A stretch of 64,000 nt of DNA from Micavibrio sp. UBA6929 (GTDB lineage Bacteria > Pseudomonadota > Alphaproteobacteria > Micavibrionales > Micavibrionaceae): contig DKAJ01000009.1 in assembly GCA_002448815.1 (NCBI GenBank), forward strand, positions 1-64,000, written 5' to 3'. A program made the position numbers and the translations under genes. The notes beneath the pieces were generated by a model. That model saw only the letters and a program-made list of their open reading frames with translations. It did no database searches and was not told the DNA's origin. Shown here in pieces: positions 7,947 through 16,524 of this stretch (the stretch's first letter is position 1; each line of letters begins with the position of its first letter).

Positions 7947-9263
7947 TTACTGATAAACGCGCAACATGCCGTCTTCAGATATTAAATACATACGGCCGCC
8001 CGCAATTGTCGGCGACACGGGCACGTCACGGCCAACTTCCCACGCGCTCAAAATATCGCCTGTTTCTGGTGAGGCCTCAACAACGCGCCCTTCCGAGCTC
8101 ACTAAAATCAAGCGATCACCCGCGAGCATTGGACCGTGCCAATGCACAATTTCATCGGCATCGTCAGGATCCATATAGTTTTGCAGCGGCTTAATCCAAT
8201 AGATCAAACCAGTTTTACGGTTCATCGCAATCAAAGTATTCTCAGACGATACCACAAAAATACTCTCGCCCGCGATCCATGGCATATTTTCGCCGCCGAT
8301 GTCACGCTGCCAAATGCGGCGGCCACTACGTAAATCCATCGCAGCCATACGGCCACTGTAATTCATCGCAACCAACAATCCCTTATCAATTACTGGCGCG
8401 GCTTTAATATCGGCAATGCTGCCAATGCCGCCGAAACGGCCAATTGTATCCAAGTTCTCTGTCCAGGCACTTGACCCGTTTTCAACGCGCAGTGCCGTAA
8501 CCTCACCCGATGAAAAGGCAGCAACAACAACCTCACGGTTTGCCGCAGGCGCGGCGCTGCCAACAACGCCTGTACCTTCACTCACTGCGCTATATTCCCA
8601 CAAAGGCGCACCATCATGCGTCGCAAATGCAAGTAAGCTATTATCAATCGTCAACACATAAACGCGTCCGTCCAAAATTGTTGGCGCTACCTGTGATGGA
8701 CCTGGCAAGTTACGCTGCCACAGCAATTTACCTGTTTTATAATCCATGGCATAAACTTCGTTATAGCCATTGGTCATGAAAATCTTTTGGTCACCATAAG
8801 CAATGCCACCTGTCAAAACAGGATCATCGTCTTTTTTAAATCCTGCGCCTTGCTCCCAAATGCGACTACCGTCTTTAACATCAAAGGCACGAACATACGC
8901 CGAAGAATCCAACGTCACAACCATACCATTGACGACGATCGGTTGCGCCATCAGCGGAATATCATCATTCCCGCCCTTACCAATGCGCGTACGCCATACA
9001 GGCTGAAGCTCATGCCCAAGTGCCAAATTTTGCATCGAGTGATTTGGGTATCCACCAACCTGCGGCCAAAATTCGTTCTTCCATGCATCAGGCAATTCCA
9101 TCGCTGGCAAAGCATCTTGATCGTCTGCAATCAAGTCTTCTTGCAATTCCAAAACAGACAAGCGCTCTCCCTGCAGGGGAATAGCTTTCTCACCGCCACA
9201 AGCACTAAGCAACAACGGCGCCCCTGCAAAGGCCATCATCATCAAAAACGAACGAATTTTCAT
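7947..9263 (-). CDS. bamB: Outer-membrane assembly lipoprotein BamB
   Basis: 438 residues. The lipoprotein signal peptide has lipobox L19-S20-A21-C22. The mature part is built of repeated PQQ-like beta-propeller blades (recurrent motifs such as VYAMDYKTGKLLWQRNL and MAAMDLRSGRRIWQRDI). BamB is an accessory of the BAM complex that inserts beta-barrel proteins in the outer membrane. It sits between yfgM (3 bp upstream) and der (12 bp downstream), a conserved gene order that supports the assignment over other PQQ-propeller proteins. Confidence 0.93.
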   Translation of the reverse strand: MKIRSFLMMMAFAGAPLLLSACGGEKAIPLQGERLSVLELQEDLIADDQDALPAMELPDAWKNEFWPQVGGYPNHSMQNLALGHELQPVWRTRIGKGGNDDIPLMAQPIVVNGMVVTLDSSAYVRAFDVKDGSRIWEQGAGFKKDDDPVLTGGIAYGDQKIFMTNGYNEVYAMDYKTGKLLWQRNLPGPSQVAPTILDGRVYVLTIDNSLLAFATHDGAPLWEYSAVSEGTGVVGSAAPAANREVVVAAFSSGEVTALRVENGSSAWTENLDTIGRFGGIGSIADIKAAPVIDKGLLVAMNYSGRMAAMDLRSGRRIWQRDIGGENMPWIAGESIFVVSSENTLIAMNRKTGLIYWIKPLQNYMDPDDADEIVHWHGPMLAGDRLILVSSEGRVVEASPETGDILSAWEVGRDVPVSPTIAGGRMYLISEDGMLRVYQ

Positions 9264-9266
9264 GGT

Positions 9267-9902
9267 CTATTGATCCTTTAATTGCGTGTAAACATGCTCA
9301 AGCGCTTGCGCTTTATTCACTAGTGACGGTGAAATATTTGGCAAGGTCTGTAATGTTTGTACATACCCTAATGCCGCGTCATAATTTTTCAGTGTGCTGG
9401 CCTCATAAGCCGCCAAATCAAGCAGAGCATGCCCACGCCACATATTGTCTGCATCTTGGGCGATTGGTTGTAAAATTGCCGCAGTTTCCTCGGGCGCTAA
9501 TCGTGCCACCATGATTTTGGCCAGACCACGATAAGGCGCCGCAGCCTCCCCATCCAGCACACTCACATCACGGTAATATGCGATTGCAACGTCGTCCATG
9601 CCGTCATCAAGCGCAGCCTTAGCAGCGCGGAGTTTCAGCAACGCATGCATCGCTGGCGACATTGCGTCTTCCGCCACATCCGCCAAATTATCTGGGAACG
9701 ATGCGTCATTCATCAACGCATAAAGCTGATTCGTTTGATCAAGCCGCGTTTGACGATCGAAATGGTTATAAATGGAAAATCCTGCCGTTATCAAAACCAC
9801 AGCCAAAACAAATGTGATCAAGGCATTTCCCCAACGCTGCCACAGCTGTGCCAAACGTTCCTGACGAATTTGCTCTTGAACTTCTAGAAATGCATCACTC
9901 AT
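9267..9902 (-). CDS. yfgM: YfgM-like membrane-anchored TPR protein
   Basis: 211 residues: a short cytoplasmic N terminus (FLEVQEQIRQERLAQLWQRW), one membrane helix at about 25–46, and a helical, TPR-like periplasmic domain. This is the family of E. coli YfgM, an ancillary SecYEG/PpiD partner that helps hand proteins to periplasmic chaperones. First gene of the yfgM–bamB–der operon. Its start faces the divergent gene at 9985 across an 82-bp gap. Confidence 0.88.
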   Translation of the reverse strand: MSDAFLEVQEQIRQERLAQLWQRWGNALITFVLAVVLITAGFSIYNHFDRQTRLDQTNQLYALMNDASFPDNLADVAEDAMSPAMHALLKLRAAKAALDDGMDDVAIAYYRDVSVLDGEAAAPYRGLAKIMVARLAPEETAAILQPIAQDADNMWRGHALLDLAAYEASTLKNYDAALGYVQTLQTLPNISPSLVNKAQALEHVYTQLKDQ

Positions 9903-9949
9903 CCCTTTTGTCTAAACAAAAAAGCGCCCGTGCGCAAGTCATCTTCATT

Positions 9950-9977
9950 TTGAATTCAAAGGAAAATTTGATATAAT
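9950..9977 (+). promoter_or_regulatory. Promoter of the 9985 gene, probably giving a leaderless mRNA
   Basis: TTGAAT (9950–9955), 16-nt spacer, perfect TATAAT (9972–9977). Transcription would start about 7 nt after the -10 box, at or next to the ATG at 9985. Confidence 0.55.
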
Positions 9978-9984
9978 AGGGGTT

Positions 9985-10329
9985 ATGACGTTTCGCGTTA
10001 TCGACAATCCATCACATAAAGCGCACGCAGGCTTCAAAGCGCATCAATTCCGCATGCTTGATGCCCTGTATTTACAAGGTGTTTCACAAAAAACGCTATC
10101 CTATCGCACGGTGGAATGTGACTTCGATGCAGGCACCGCCAGTTACACCTATTACAAAAGTCAGCAAAGCCAGCCCTTCTTGCAATTTATTATCCGCAAG
10201 GTTGGCCCACATACCGTCCATTTTGAATTATACAAAACGCAAAAAGGCCGCATCGCCAAAAGCGGTTTATTCGAAAGAACCTACAATAAATTAGTGTCCG
10301 AACTTGAAAGCTTAGGCGACTCAGCCTAA
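9985..10329 (+). CDS. Hypothetical protein, 114 residues
   Basis: Not recognised. A soluble, basic protein with no signal peptide or membrane segment. A strand-rich core (TASYTYYKSQ, FLQFIIRKVGPHTVHFELYK) is followed by a basic helix (KGRIAKSGLFERTYNKLVSELESLG). The perfect TATAAT box ends 7 nt before the ATG, so the message is probably leaderless. The only Shine–Dalgarno-like sequence (AGGGG) is just 2 nt from the ATG. Coding is supported by the promoter, the uninterrupted frame and the free space between yfgM and icd. Confidence 0.7.
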   Translation: MTFRVIDNPSHKAHAGFKAHQFRMLDALYLQGVSQKTLSYRTVECDFDAGTASYTYYKSQQSQPFLQFIIRKVGPHTVHFELYKTQKGRIAKSGLFERTYNKLVSELESLGDSA

Positions 10330-10406
10330 TTTCATGCTATACATAAAGGCGCTCAGCTCACGTATGCGTCAAAACACGAATAAGACAAAACCAAGGGACA
10401 CCGTTC

Positions 10407-11630
10407 ATGACAAAAATTAAAGTCGATAATCCAGTCGTTGAAATTGATGGCGATGAAATGACACGCATCATCTGGTCATTCATTAAAAACAGCCTCATTT
10501 TACCCTACCTTGATATCGACCTTAAATATTACGATCTGTCCATTCAAAATCGTGATGCGACCGATGACCAAGTCACCATTGATGCCGCCAACGCAATCAA
10601 ACAGCACGGCGTCGGCATTAAATGCGCGACCATCACACCCGATGAAAAACGCGTCGAAGAATTTGATTTAAAAACAATGTGGCGCTCACCCAACGGGACA
10701 ATTCGCAACATCTTGGGCGGCACCGTCTTCCGCGAACCCATCACCATCAGCAACATCCCTAAATATGTCCCCGGATGGGAACAACCCATCGTCATTGGCC
10801 GTCATGCCTTTGGCGATCAGTACAAAGCCACCGATACAAAAATTCCAGGCCCTGGTAAATTAACCATGCGCTACGAACCCGAAGACGGCAGCGAAGCCCA
10901 AGAATGGGAAGTCTTCAATTTCCCTTCCTCAGGCGTTGCCATGGGCATGTATAATCTTGATGCCTCAATCGAAGGCTTTGCGCGCTCTTGCTTTAACTAT
11001 GCGCTATCAAAAAATTACCCTTTATATATGTCGACAAAAAATACGATCCTTAAACAATATGACGGACGTTTCATCGAAATCTTTCAGCGTATCTACGACG
11101 AAGAATTCAAAGAGACCTTCAAAGCCAAAGACCTATGGTATGAGCATCGCTTAATTGACGATATGGTTGCCTTCGCGCTCAAAGGCAAAGGCGGAATCGT
11201 TTGGGCATGTAAAAACTATGACGGTGACGTACAGTCAGACATCGTCGCCCAAGGTTTTGGCTCACTTGGCCTCATGACATCTGTACTCCTCACCCCCGAT
11301 GGTAAATGCGTCGAGGCCGAGGCCGCACACGGAACCGTCACACGTCATTACCGCTTGCACCAAGAAGGCAAACCAACATCAACCAATCCTATCGCATCGA
11401 TTTTTGCATGGACACGCGGCCTAAAATATCGCGGCCAATTTGATAACAATCAGGCACTGATCGATTTTGCGGAAACGCTTGAACAGACTTGCATTCAAAC
11501 CGTTGAAGACGGACACATGACCAAAGACCTAGCGCTGCTTGTTGGCGGCGAACAAGGATACCTCACCACGCAAGAATTCCTTGATGAAATCGTGAAAAAG
11601 CTTGAGCAAAATCTAAGTAAAGCCGCATGA
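10407..11630 (+). CDS. icd: NADP-dependent isocitrate dehydrogenase, eukaryote-like type
   Basis: 407 residues, start to end like mitochondrial/cytosolic IDH: KVDNPVVEIDGDEMTRIIW at the N terminus, substrate loop LKTMWRSPNGTIRNILGGTVF, and the C-terminal nucleotide-binding segment EAAHGTVTRHYR. It oxidises isocitrate to 2-oxoglutarate with NADP in the TCA cycle. This subfamily is usual in Alphaproteobacteria and differs from E. coli Icd. AAGGGAC lies 11 nt before the ATG. The L,D-transpeptidase gene overlaps its stop by 4 bp. Confidence 0.97.
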   Translation: MTKIKVDNPVVEIDGDEMTRIIWSFIKNSLILPYLDIDLKYYDLSIQNRDATDDQVTIDAANAIKQHGVGIKCATITPDEKRVEEFDLKTMWRSPNGTIRNILGGTVFREPITISNIPKYVPGWEQPIVIGRHAFGDQYKATDTKIPGPGKLTMRYEPEDGSEAQEWEVFNFPSSGVAMGMYNLDASIEGFARSCFNYALSKNYPLYMSTKNTILKQYDGRFIEIFQRIYDEEFKETFKAKDLWYEHRLIDDMVAFALKGKGGIVWACKNYDGDVQSDIVAQGFGSLGLMTSVLLTPDGKCVEAEAAHGTVTRHYRLHQEGKPTSTNPIASIFAWTRGLKYRGQFDNNQALIDFAETLEQTCIQTVEDGHMTKDLALLVGGEQGYLTTQEFLDEIVKKLEQNLSKAA

Positions 11631-12622
11631 AACGTCTCTTAATCGCCGCACTTTGCCTCATCAGCAGCGCCCATTCGTACGCGTACGACAAACCCTATAT
11701 CGGGGAAGTACGCACCATCAATGCGGCGTACGACGACACGCTTTCTTACCTCGCCCGCGACTATAATTTAGGCTATCTCGAACTCCTCAGCGCCAATCAA
11801 AATGTCGATCCATGGATGCCAGGCGAGGGCACAGAAATCACATTACCTGCGCGCCATATTTTGCCCGATGCACCGCGCAAAGGCATCGTAATTAACTTGG
11901 CCGAAATGCGTTTATATGCCTATCTAGACTCCGATCTCGCGCCAGTGACATACCCGCTTGGCATCGGCCGCGAGGGGTTAGAAACCCCAACTGGACAAAC
12001 GCATATTCGATATAAAATGGCAGGACCAACATGGCGCCCAACGGCGCGCATGCGCGAAGAAGACCCAAGCCTCCCTGCCGAGGTTGGCCCAGGATACGAA
12101 AACCCGCTGGGCACACATGCACTCTATTTAGGATGGCCCGAATATCTGATCCACGGGACAAATCGTCCATTTGGAATTGGCCGCCGCGTCAGCAGCGGAT
12201 GCATCCGCATGTATCCCGAGGCAATCACAAAACTCTTCGAAATCATTGACACAGGTACGGCCGTGAATGTCATCGACCAACCTATCAAGGCCGCATGGAT
12301 TGATGACACCTTATATATAGAGGCACATACAAATTCAAAACAATCCATCGAACGTGAAGACGGCAATACCATTACGCCATCACCGCTAACCTATGATGAA
12401 ATACAATATATCAAACGCATCGCTGGCGATGAAGCAGGCACAATCGATTGGGACATCATTAACAAAATCGTACTCAAACGAAACGGCATGCCTATGCCCG
12501 CCCTCACCCGCAAAACAGACGCAAAAAAGGCCCCTCAAGCCGAGGAGCCTGAATCAAAAGACACTGAAAAAGATATCCTAACAACGGCGCAAAATGCGAA
12601 CCGCCTGAATATCAATAATTAA
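11627..12622 (+). CDS. Periplasmic L,D-transpeptidase (LysM + YkuD)
   Basis: 331 residues. Signal peptide 1–19 (cleavage after HSYA). A LysM-like peptidoglycan-binding stretch at about 37–75 (DTLSYLARDYNLGYLELLSAN). The YkuD catalytic domain has H176-G-T-N and the active-site motif S189-S-G-C192-I-R. Such ErfK/YbiS-type enzymes make 3-3 peptidoglycan cross-links or attach outer-membrane proteins to peptidoglycan. The C-terminal 60 residues are polar and charged. It overlaps icd by 4 bp (probable translational coupling) and converges with trxA with a 4-bp overlap at the 3' ends. Confidence 0.92.
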   Translation: MKRLLIAALCLISSAHSYAYDKPYIGEVRTINAAYDDTLSYLARDYNLGYLELLSANQNVDPWMPGEGTEITLPARHILPDAPRKGIVINLAEMRLYAYLDSDLAPVTYPLGIGREGLETPTGQTHIRYKMAGPTWRPTARMREEDPSLPAEVGPGYENPLGTHALYLGWPEYLIHGTNRPFGIGRRVSSGCIRMYPEAITKLFEIIDTGTAVNVIDQPIKAAWIDDTLYIEAHTNSKQSIEREDGNTITPSPLTYDEIQYIKRIAGDEAGTIDWDIINKIVLKRNGMPMPALTRKTDAKKAPQAEEPESKDTEKDILTTAQNANRLNINN

Positions 12623-12936
12623 AGGCTTTGCTCAATCCACGCCTTTAACTGGTCTTTTGGCAAACCGCCAATATGCGTATTAATTAAATCACCACCCTTA
12701 AACACCATCAAGGTTGGCACGCCGCGAATACCGTATTGCGATGGTGTTTCTGGTGCATCTTCGATGTTCACTTTGACAATTTTAACCTTATCGCCAAGCT
12801 CTGCACTCACCTGATCAATCACAGGAGAAAGCGCCTTACAAGGACCGCACCATTCTGCCCAGAAATCAACCAATACAGGCACATCAGATTCCAAAACCTC
12901 TGCTTTAAAATTATCGTCCGTTACATTATGTGCCAT
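12619..12936 (-). CDS. trxA: Thioredoxin
   Basis: 105 residues with the canonical thioredoxin fold sequence: FWAEWC30GPC33K active site and the cis-proline loop RGVPTLM. General cytoplasmic protein disulfide reductant. Ribosome site AAGGAAGGA lies shortly before the ATG. It follows addA on the same strand, as in many alphaproteobacterial addB–addA–trxA clusters. Confidence 0.97.
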   Translation of the reverse strand: MAHNVTDDNFKAEVLESDVPVLVDFWAEWCGPCKALSPVIDQVSAELGDKVKIVKVNIEDAPETPSQYGIRGVPTLMVFKGGDLINTHIGGLPKDQLKAWIEQSL

Positions 12937-13019
12937 TACAAATCCTTCCTTCTTGTCATATCCACATTATTAATATAGTCAAAGCCACCCAATAAAAAAG
13001 CCCTCAACCACAATATTTT

Positions 13020-16000
13020 TTAATCGCCCACCTCAACGCTCACTGGCATCAACGCCGCCGTACGCGTCCACAAAATTGCCGCGTTAATTTTTTTATCAGG
13101 GTACATCATACGCACCGCCTGTGCATACGCGTTCATCTGCGCCGTATATAAAGGTGATAAATCTTTTGCATCATCGGGCGGATTGCTACCCGTTTTATAA
13201 TCCAAAATCCAAACAGCTTCTTCACCAACATACAGACGGTCAATCACACCATTTAATGTACGCCCGTCTTGCATCTTTGCAACGATGGGAACCTCAGACA
13301 ATCCTTGCGCATTAAAAAATGGTAAGGCTGCTTCATCATCCATGACCTGAAAAACCTCATGAATGATTCCCTCATGATCATCGCTTGGAATATTCACCAA
13401 AGACGATGATAAATAATGCGCGGCAGCAGTGCGGCGATTGCCTTCTGGCAAAACTGGCAAAATCTCAAGCAATTTATGAATAACATTACCGCGCTCGATC
13501 GCTTGACCACGATCAACAGGTGTATATTGATCATCAAAATTGGCCTCATCTGTACCTGCCTGAATATATAAATCATCATCCGCCCGTGATGGTGCAAATG
13601 GGCGCGGCGGCATTTCCTCAGGCTCTGCCTGCTGGCGCAGCCATTGCGGCATCTCCACGGCGTCCAAATCTCGCTCCTCAGAAAGCGCTCGTACGCGATC
13701 AGGTTTTCCCTCTTGATCTGTACTAACCCGCATCAGACCATTTTCATCTTGTACGCACCACGGATGATGCTCAAAGGCTTGCGCGACATAGGCATACCAA
13801 CTTTTATCTGAAATCTTATTGGTTTTCTTCGTTAAGTATCCGCCAACATAAAGGCGATCTTCGGCGCGCGTCATCGCCACATACAGTAAACGTTTCTCTT
13901 CCTGCTCTGCCAGAATTTTTAATAGGGCTTTCTTTTCCTGATAAAGAAGATGCTCGCCGCCCTGATGCGAAGCCCAAATCGGCGCAATCAAATGCGTTTT
14001 ATCTGGCCACAAAATTCGTTCATCAGGTTTGGGCGCGCCGCCGCCCGTACGCGCCGTATCAGGCAAAATAACAACGGGCGCCTGCAAACCTTTCGAGCCA
14101 TGAACCGTCATAATGCGCACTTCGTTTTTAGCATGTTCGCTTTCGCGCTTAATCTCGGCAGAGCTTTGACGCATCCAATCCGCAAACAGTTGCAGCGCAG
14201 GAATATGCGAAGCCTCAAAATCCAAGGCCAAGTTTAAAAATTCCTGCAATGGATCAAGTACATCATCCCCCAACCTATTCTTCATCGCGGCAAGACCGCT
14301 CACTTCACTGGTAGGGCACGGATGAAAATAAATCTGATTAAAAAATTCAAACGGCCTATCAAAGCGTGCGCGCCGCAAAAACATACGCAAATAATCAACA
14401 ACATCTTGATGCGTACTTTCGCGCAACGCTTTCCACAAGCTCCCTTCACGTCCGTACGCAATATCATATAATTGATCCTCGGTAAAACCAATCAAAGGCG
14501 AGCGCAATAACGTCGCCAAGTTCAAATCATCCTCTGGCAACAAACAAAAATCTAAGGCGCTCAGCATATCTTGGATAGATATCTCGCTCAGCAAAACCAT
14601 CCTATCTGCGCCGCTAACGGGGATATTATGGCTTTTAAGCGCACGCATCAATTGGTGAACAAAGGCATTACGCGTACGCACCAAAATTAAAATATCGCGC
14701 GGCTGAATGGCACGCTCTCGCGATGGTAATTGCTCACCGCTATCCAGCCATGCACGCACCTGCGCCGCAGTATGACGTGCCATTTTCAATGACGCAGACT
14801 CATAATCCTGAATGGCAAATGGCGCTGACCATACATCATCCGCGTCTTGTTTCTCTTCCTCAAAAGCAGGCCAAATTTCTGCCAAACCTGCTTGACCGCG
14901 GCGATACGATGTATGTGATACGTCCTTTTCACTAACCCCTTCACGCATATAAGGCGCGGCAAAAACCTGATCAACCAAAGATAAAACTGCCTGCGTCGTA
15001 CGGAACGAAATATCCAGATCTACATTTTCCCAATGCTGCTGGCTTTCCTGTACGCGCCGTTCAAGCAAATTGCGCATTTGTGAGAATTTCTCTGGCGAGG
15101 CACGCTGAAACCCGTAAATAGATTGCTTTTCATCCCCCACAACAAAAAGCGTACGTCCGCTCTCCTGATGTCCGCCTTCATATTCATAAAATTCCGAGCA
15201 CAGCGCCTCAACAATTTGCCATTGCTCAGGGTTCGTATCTTGCGCCTCATCCACCAAAATATGGTCGATCCCTTGATCCAATTTATACAAAACCCAATCA
15301 CTGCGCTGACGCAAAAGATCGAGTGTTTTTAAGATCTGATCATCAAAATCAAGCGCACCATGGCTTTGTTTAATCCCGCGATACTCAGATAAAATGGCCT
15401 CGCCCAAACGGAATAAATCCGCTGTTAAACGACAATTCCGTATTGTGTTCACACGATTACGTACACCCTGCAAACGTTCAGCCTCGATTTGCATACTCTC
15501 AATCGCACCGGGCAAGGCCTCTTCATTGGCCTTAGTAAAAAAGGTTTTCCGCACATCATACTTGGATGTCAAAAAGAGATCACAATACGCATCAAACATG
15601 TCAAAGCGCTCGGCCATATCATGACGTGATAAAAACTGGTCAAGCGTCCCGCCTTTCGCACGATCATTCGCATTTTTTGATGCGAGCAACGTACGGCAAA
15701 TTTCCCGCAAGCGCTCGCTCTCAAAGGCTGCATCGTCAAGCGCGCTTTTGATCACAGCTTCTGGAACTTCATCCACGCCAATATTATGATCACGGCAAAT
15801 GGCCTGATGCAAACCATCAATGCCAAATGTACGCCCCAAAATCGACGTCAGCATATTGCGCTCTTTTATAATGCCTGCGATAAGTTGCGCGAACTGATCT
15901 TGGTTAACCACGCGCGCCACCTCACCCAAAGCTTGCGCAAGGGGTGATGCTTTTTCCTTTGATGCTTGCTCGAAAACCCGATTAATCGCTTGATCAAGTA

Positions 16001-16523
16001 ACGCCTCAGCCTCAGATCCTTCTAACATTTTCATGTTCGGGGAAATGCCCGCTTCCAAAGGAAAGCGCGCCAATACAGACTGACAAAATGAGTGAATCGT
16101 CATGATCTTTAATCCGCCTGGCAAATTAATCACTTTGTTAAAGAGCCCCCGCGCAACGGAAATTTGCTCCTCCGTGGGCGGCTTTCCGAATAATTGATCA
16201 AGCTCTTTTGACAAGGATTTTTCGCCTTCTGGCGCACTTAAGGGCAAAACAACCCACTCAGACAGTGTCTCTTGCACGCGCAAAATCATCTCGCCTGCGC
16301 CCGCCTTCGTAAATGTCAGACATAATATTTTCAGCGGATTACACCCAGATTGCCCATCATGCGACGGCAACAGCAACCTTAAAACACGATCCGTTAAAAC
16401 CTTGGTCTTACCCGTACCCGCCGAAGCATTCACCCAAATATTATAAGAAGGATCCGCAGCGCGGCGCTGCTTAACATTAGGGTCTAAATCTCTAACACCC
16501 TGCGGCGAAATGCCCTGCTGCAT
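13020..16523 (-). CDS. addA: Double-strand break repair helicase–nuclease AddA
   Basis: About 1167 residues. UvrD-like helicase: Walker A ASAGTGKTKVLTDR near the N terminus, DEAQDTNPEQW, VGDEKQSIYGFQRA, and VMTVHGSKGLQAPV-type motif in the second half (IMTVHGSKGLQAPVV). C-terminal RecB-type nuclease with GVIDRLYVGEEAVWILDYKTG. With AddB it resects DNA ends for RecA loading. I place the start at ATG 16523, preceded at 8 nt by GGGGG and two bases after the AddB stop; an in-frame ATG at 16538 and a TTG at 16541 are alternatives. Confidence 0.95.
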   Translation of the reverse strand: MQQGISPQGVRDLDPNVKQRRAADPSYNIWVNASAGTGKTKVLTDRVLRLLLPSHDGQSGCNPLKILCLTFTKAGAGEMILRVQETLSEWVVLPLSAPEGEKSLSKELDQLFGKPPTEEQISVARGLFNKVINLPGGLKIMTIHSFCQSVLARFPLEAGISPNMKMLEGSEAEALLDQAINRVFEQASKEKASPLAQALGEVARVVNQDQFAQLIAGIIKERNMLTSILGRTFGIDGLHQAICRDHNIGVDEVPEAVIKSALDDAAFESERLREICRTLLASKNANDRAKGGTLDQFLSRHDMAERFDMFDAYCDLFLTSKYDVRKTFFTKANEEALPGAIESMQIEAERLQGVRNRVNTIRNCRLTADLFRLGEAILSEYRGIKQSHGALDFDDQILKTLDLLRQRSDWVLYKLDQGIDHILVDEAQDTNPEQWQIVEALCSEFYEYEGGHQESGRTLFVVGDEKQSIYGFQRASPEKFSQMRNLLERRVQESQQHWENVDLDISFRTTQAVLSLVDQVFAAPYMREGVSEKDVSHTSYRRGQAGLAEIWPAFEEEKQDADDVWSAPFAIQDYESASLKMARHTAAQVRAWLDSGEQLPSRERAIQPRDILILVRTRNAFVHQLMRALKSHNIPVSGADRMVLLSEISIQDMLSALDFCLLPEDDLNLATLLRSPLIGFTEDQLYDIAYGREGSLWKALRESTHQDVVDYLRMFLRRARFDRPFEFFNQIYFHPCPTSEVSGLAAMKNRLGDDVLDPLQEFLNLALDFEASHIPALQLFADWMRQSSAEIKRESEHAKNEVRIMTVHGSKGLQAPVVILPDTARTGGGAPKPDERILWPDKTHLIAPIWASHQGGEHLLYQEKKALLKILAEQEEKRLLYVAMTRAEDRLYVGGYLTKKTNKISDKSWYAYVAQAFEHHPWCVQDENGLMRVSTDQEGKPDRVRALSEERDLDAVEMPQWLRQQAEPEEMPPRPFAPSRADDDLYIQAGTDEANFDDQYTPVDRGQAIERGNVIHKLLEILPVLPEGNRRTAAAHYLSSSLVNIPSDDHEGIIHEVFQVMDDEAALPFFNAQGLSEVPIVAKMQDGRTLNGVIDRLYVGEEAVWILDYKTGSNPPDDAKDLSPLYTAQMNAYAQAVRMMYPDKKINAAILWTRTAALMPVSVEVGD

Positions 16524-16524
16524 C

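Noticed and set aside
7480..7953. Long open frame (157 residues) on the plus strand opposite der
   Set aside because: It lies entirely antisense to the clear Der gene, has no ribosome site, and its composition (many Ser/Arg/Pro) is that of a reverse-strand shadow.
8787..9281. 164-residue open frame opposite bamB
   Set aside because: Antisense to a well-supported gene; no start signal; no family resemblance.
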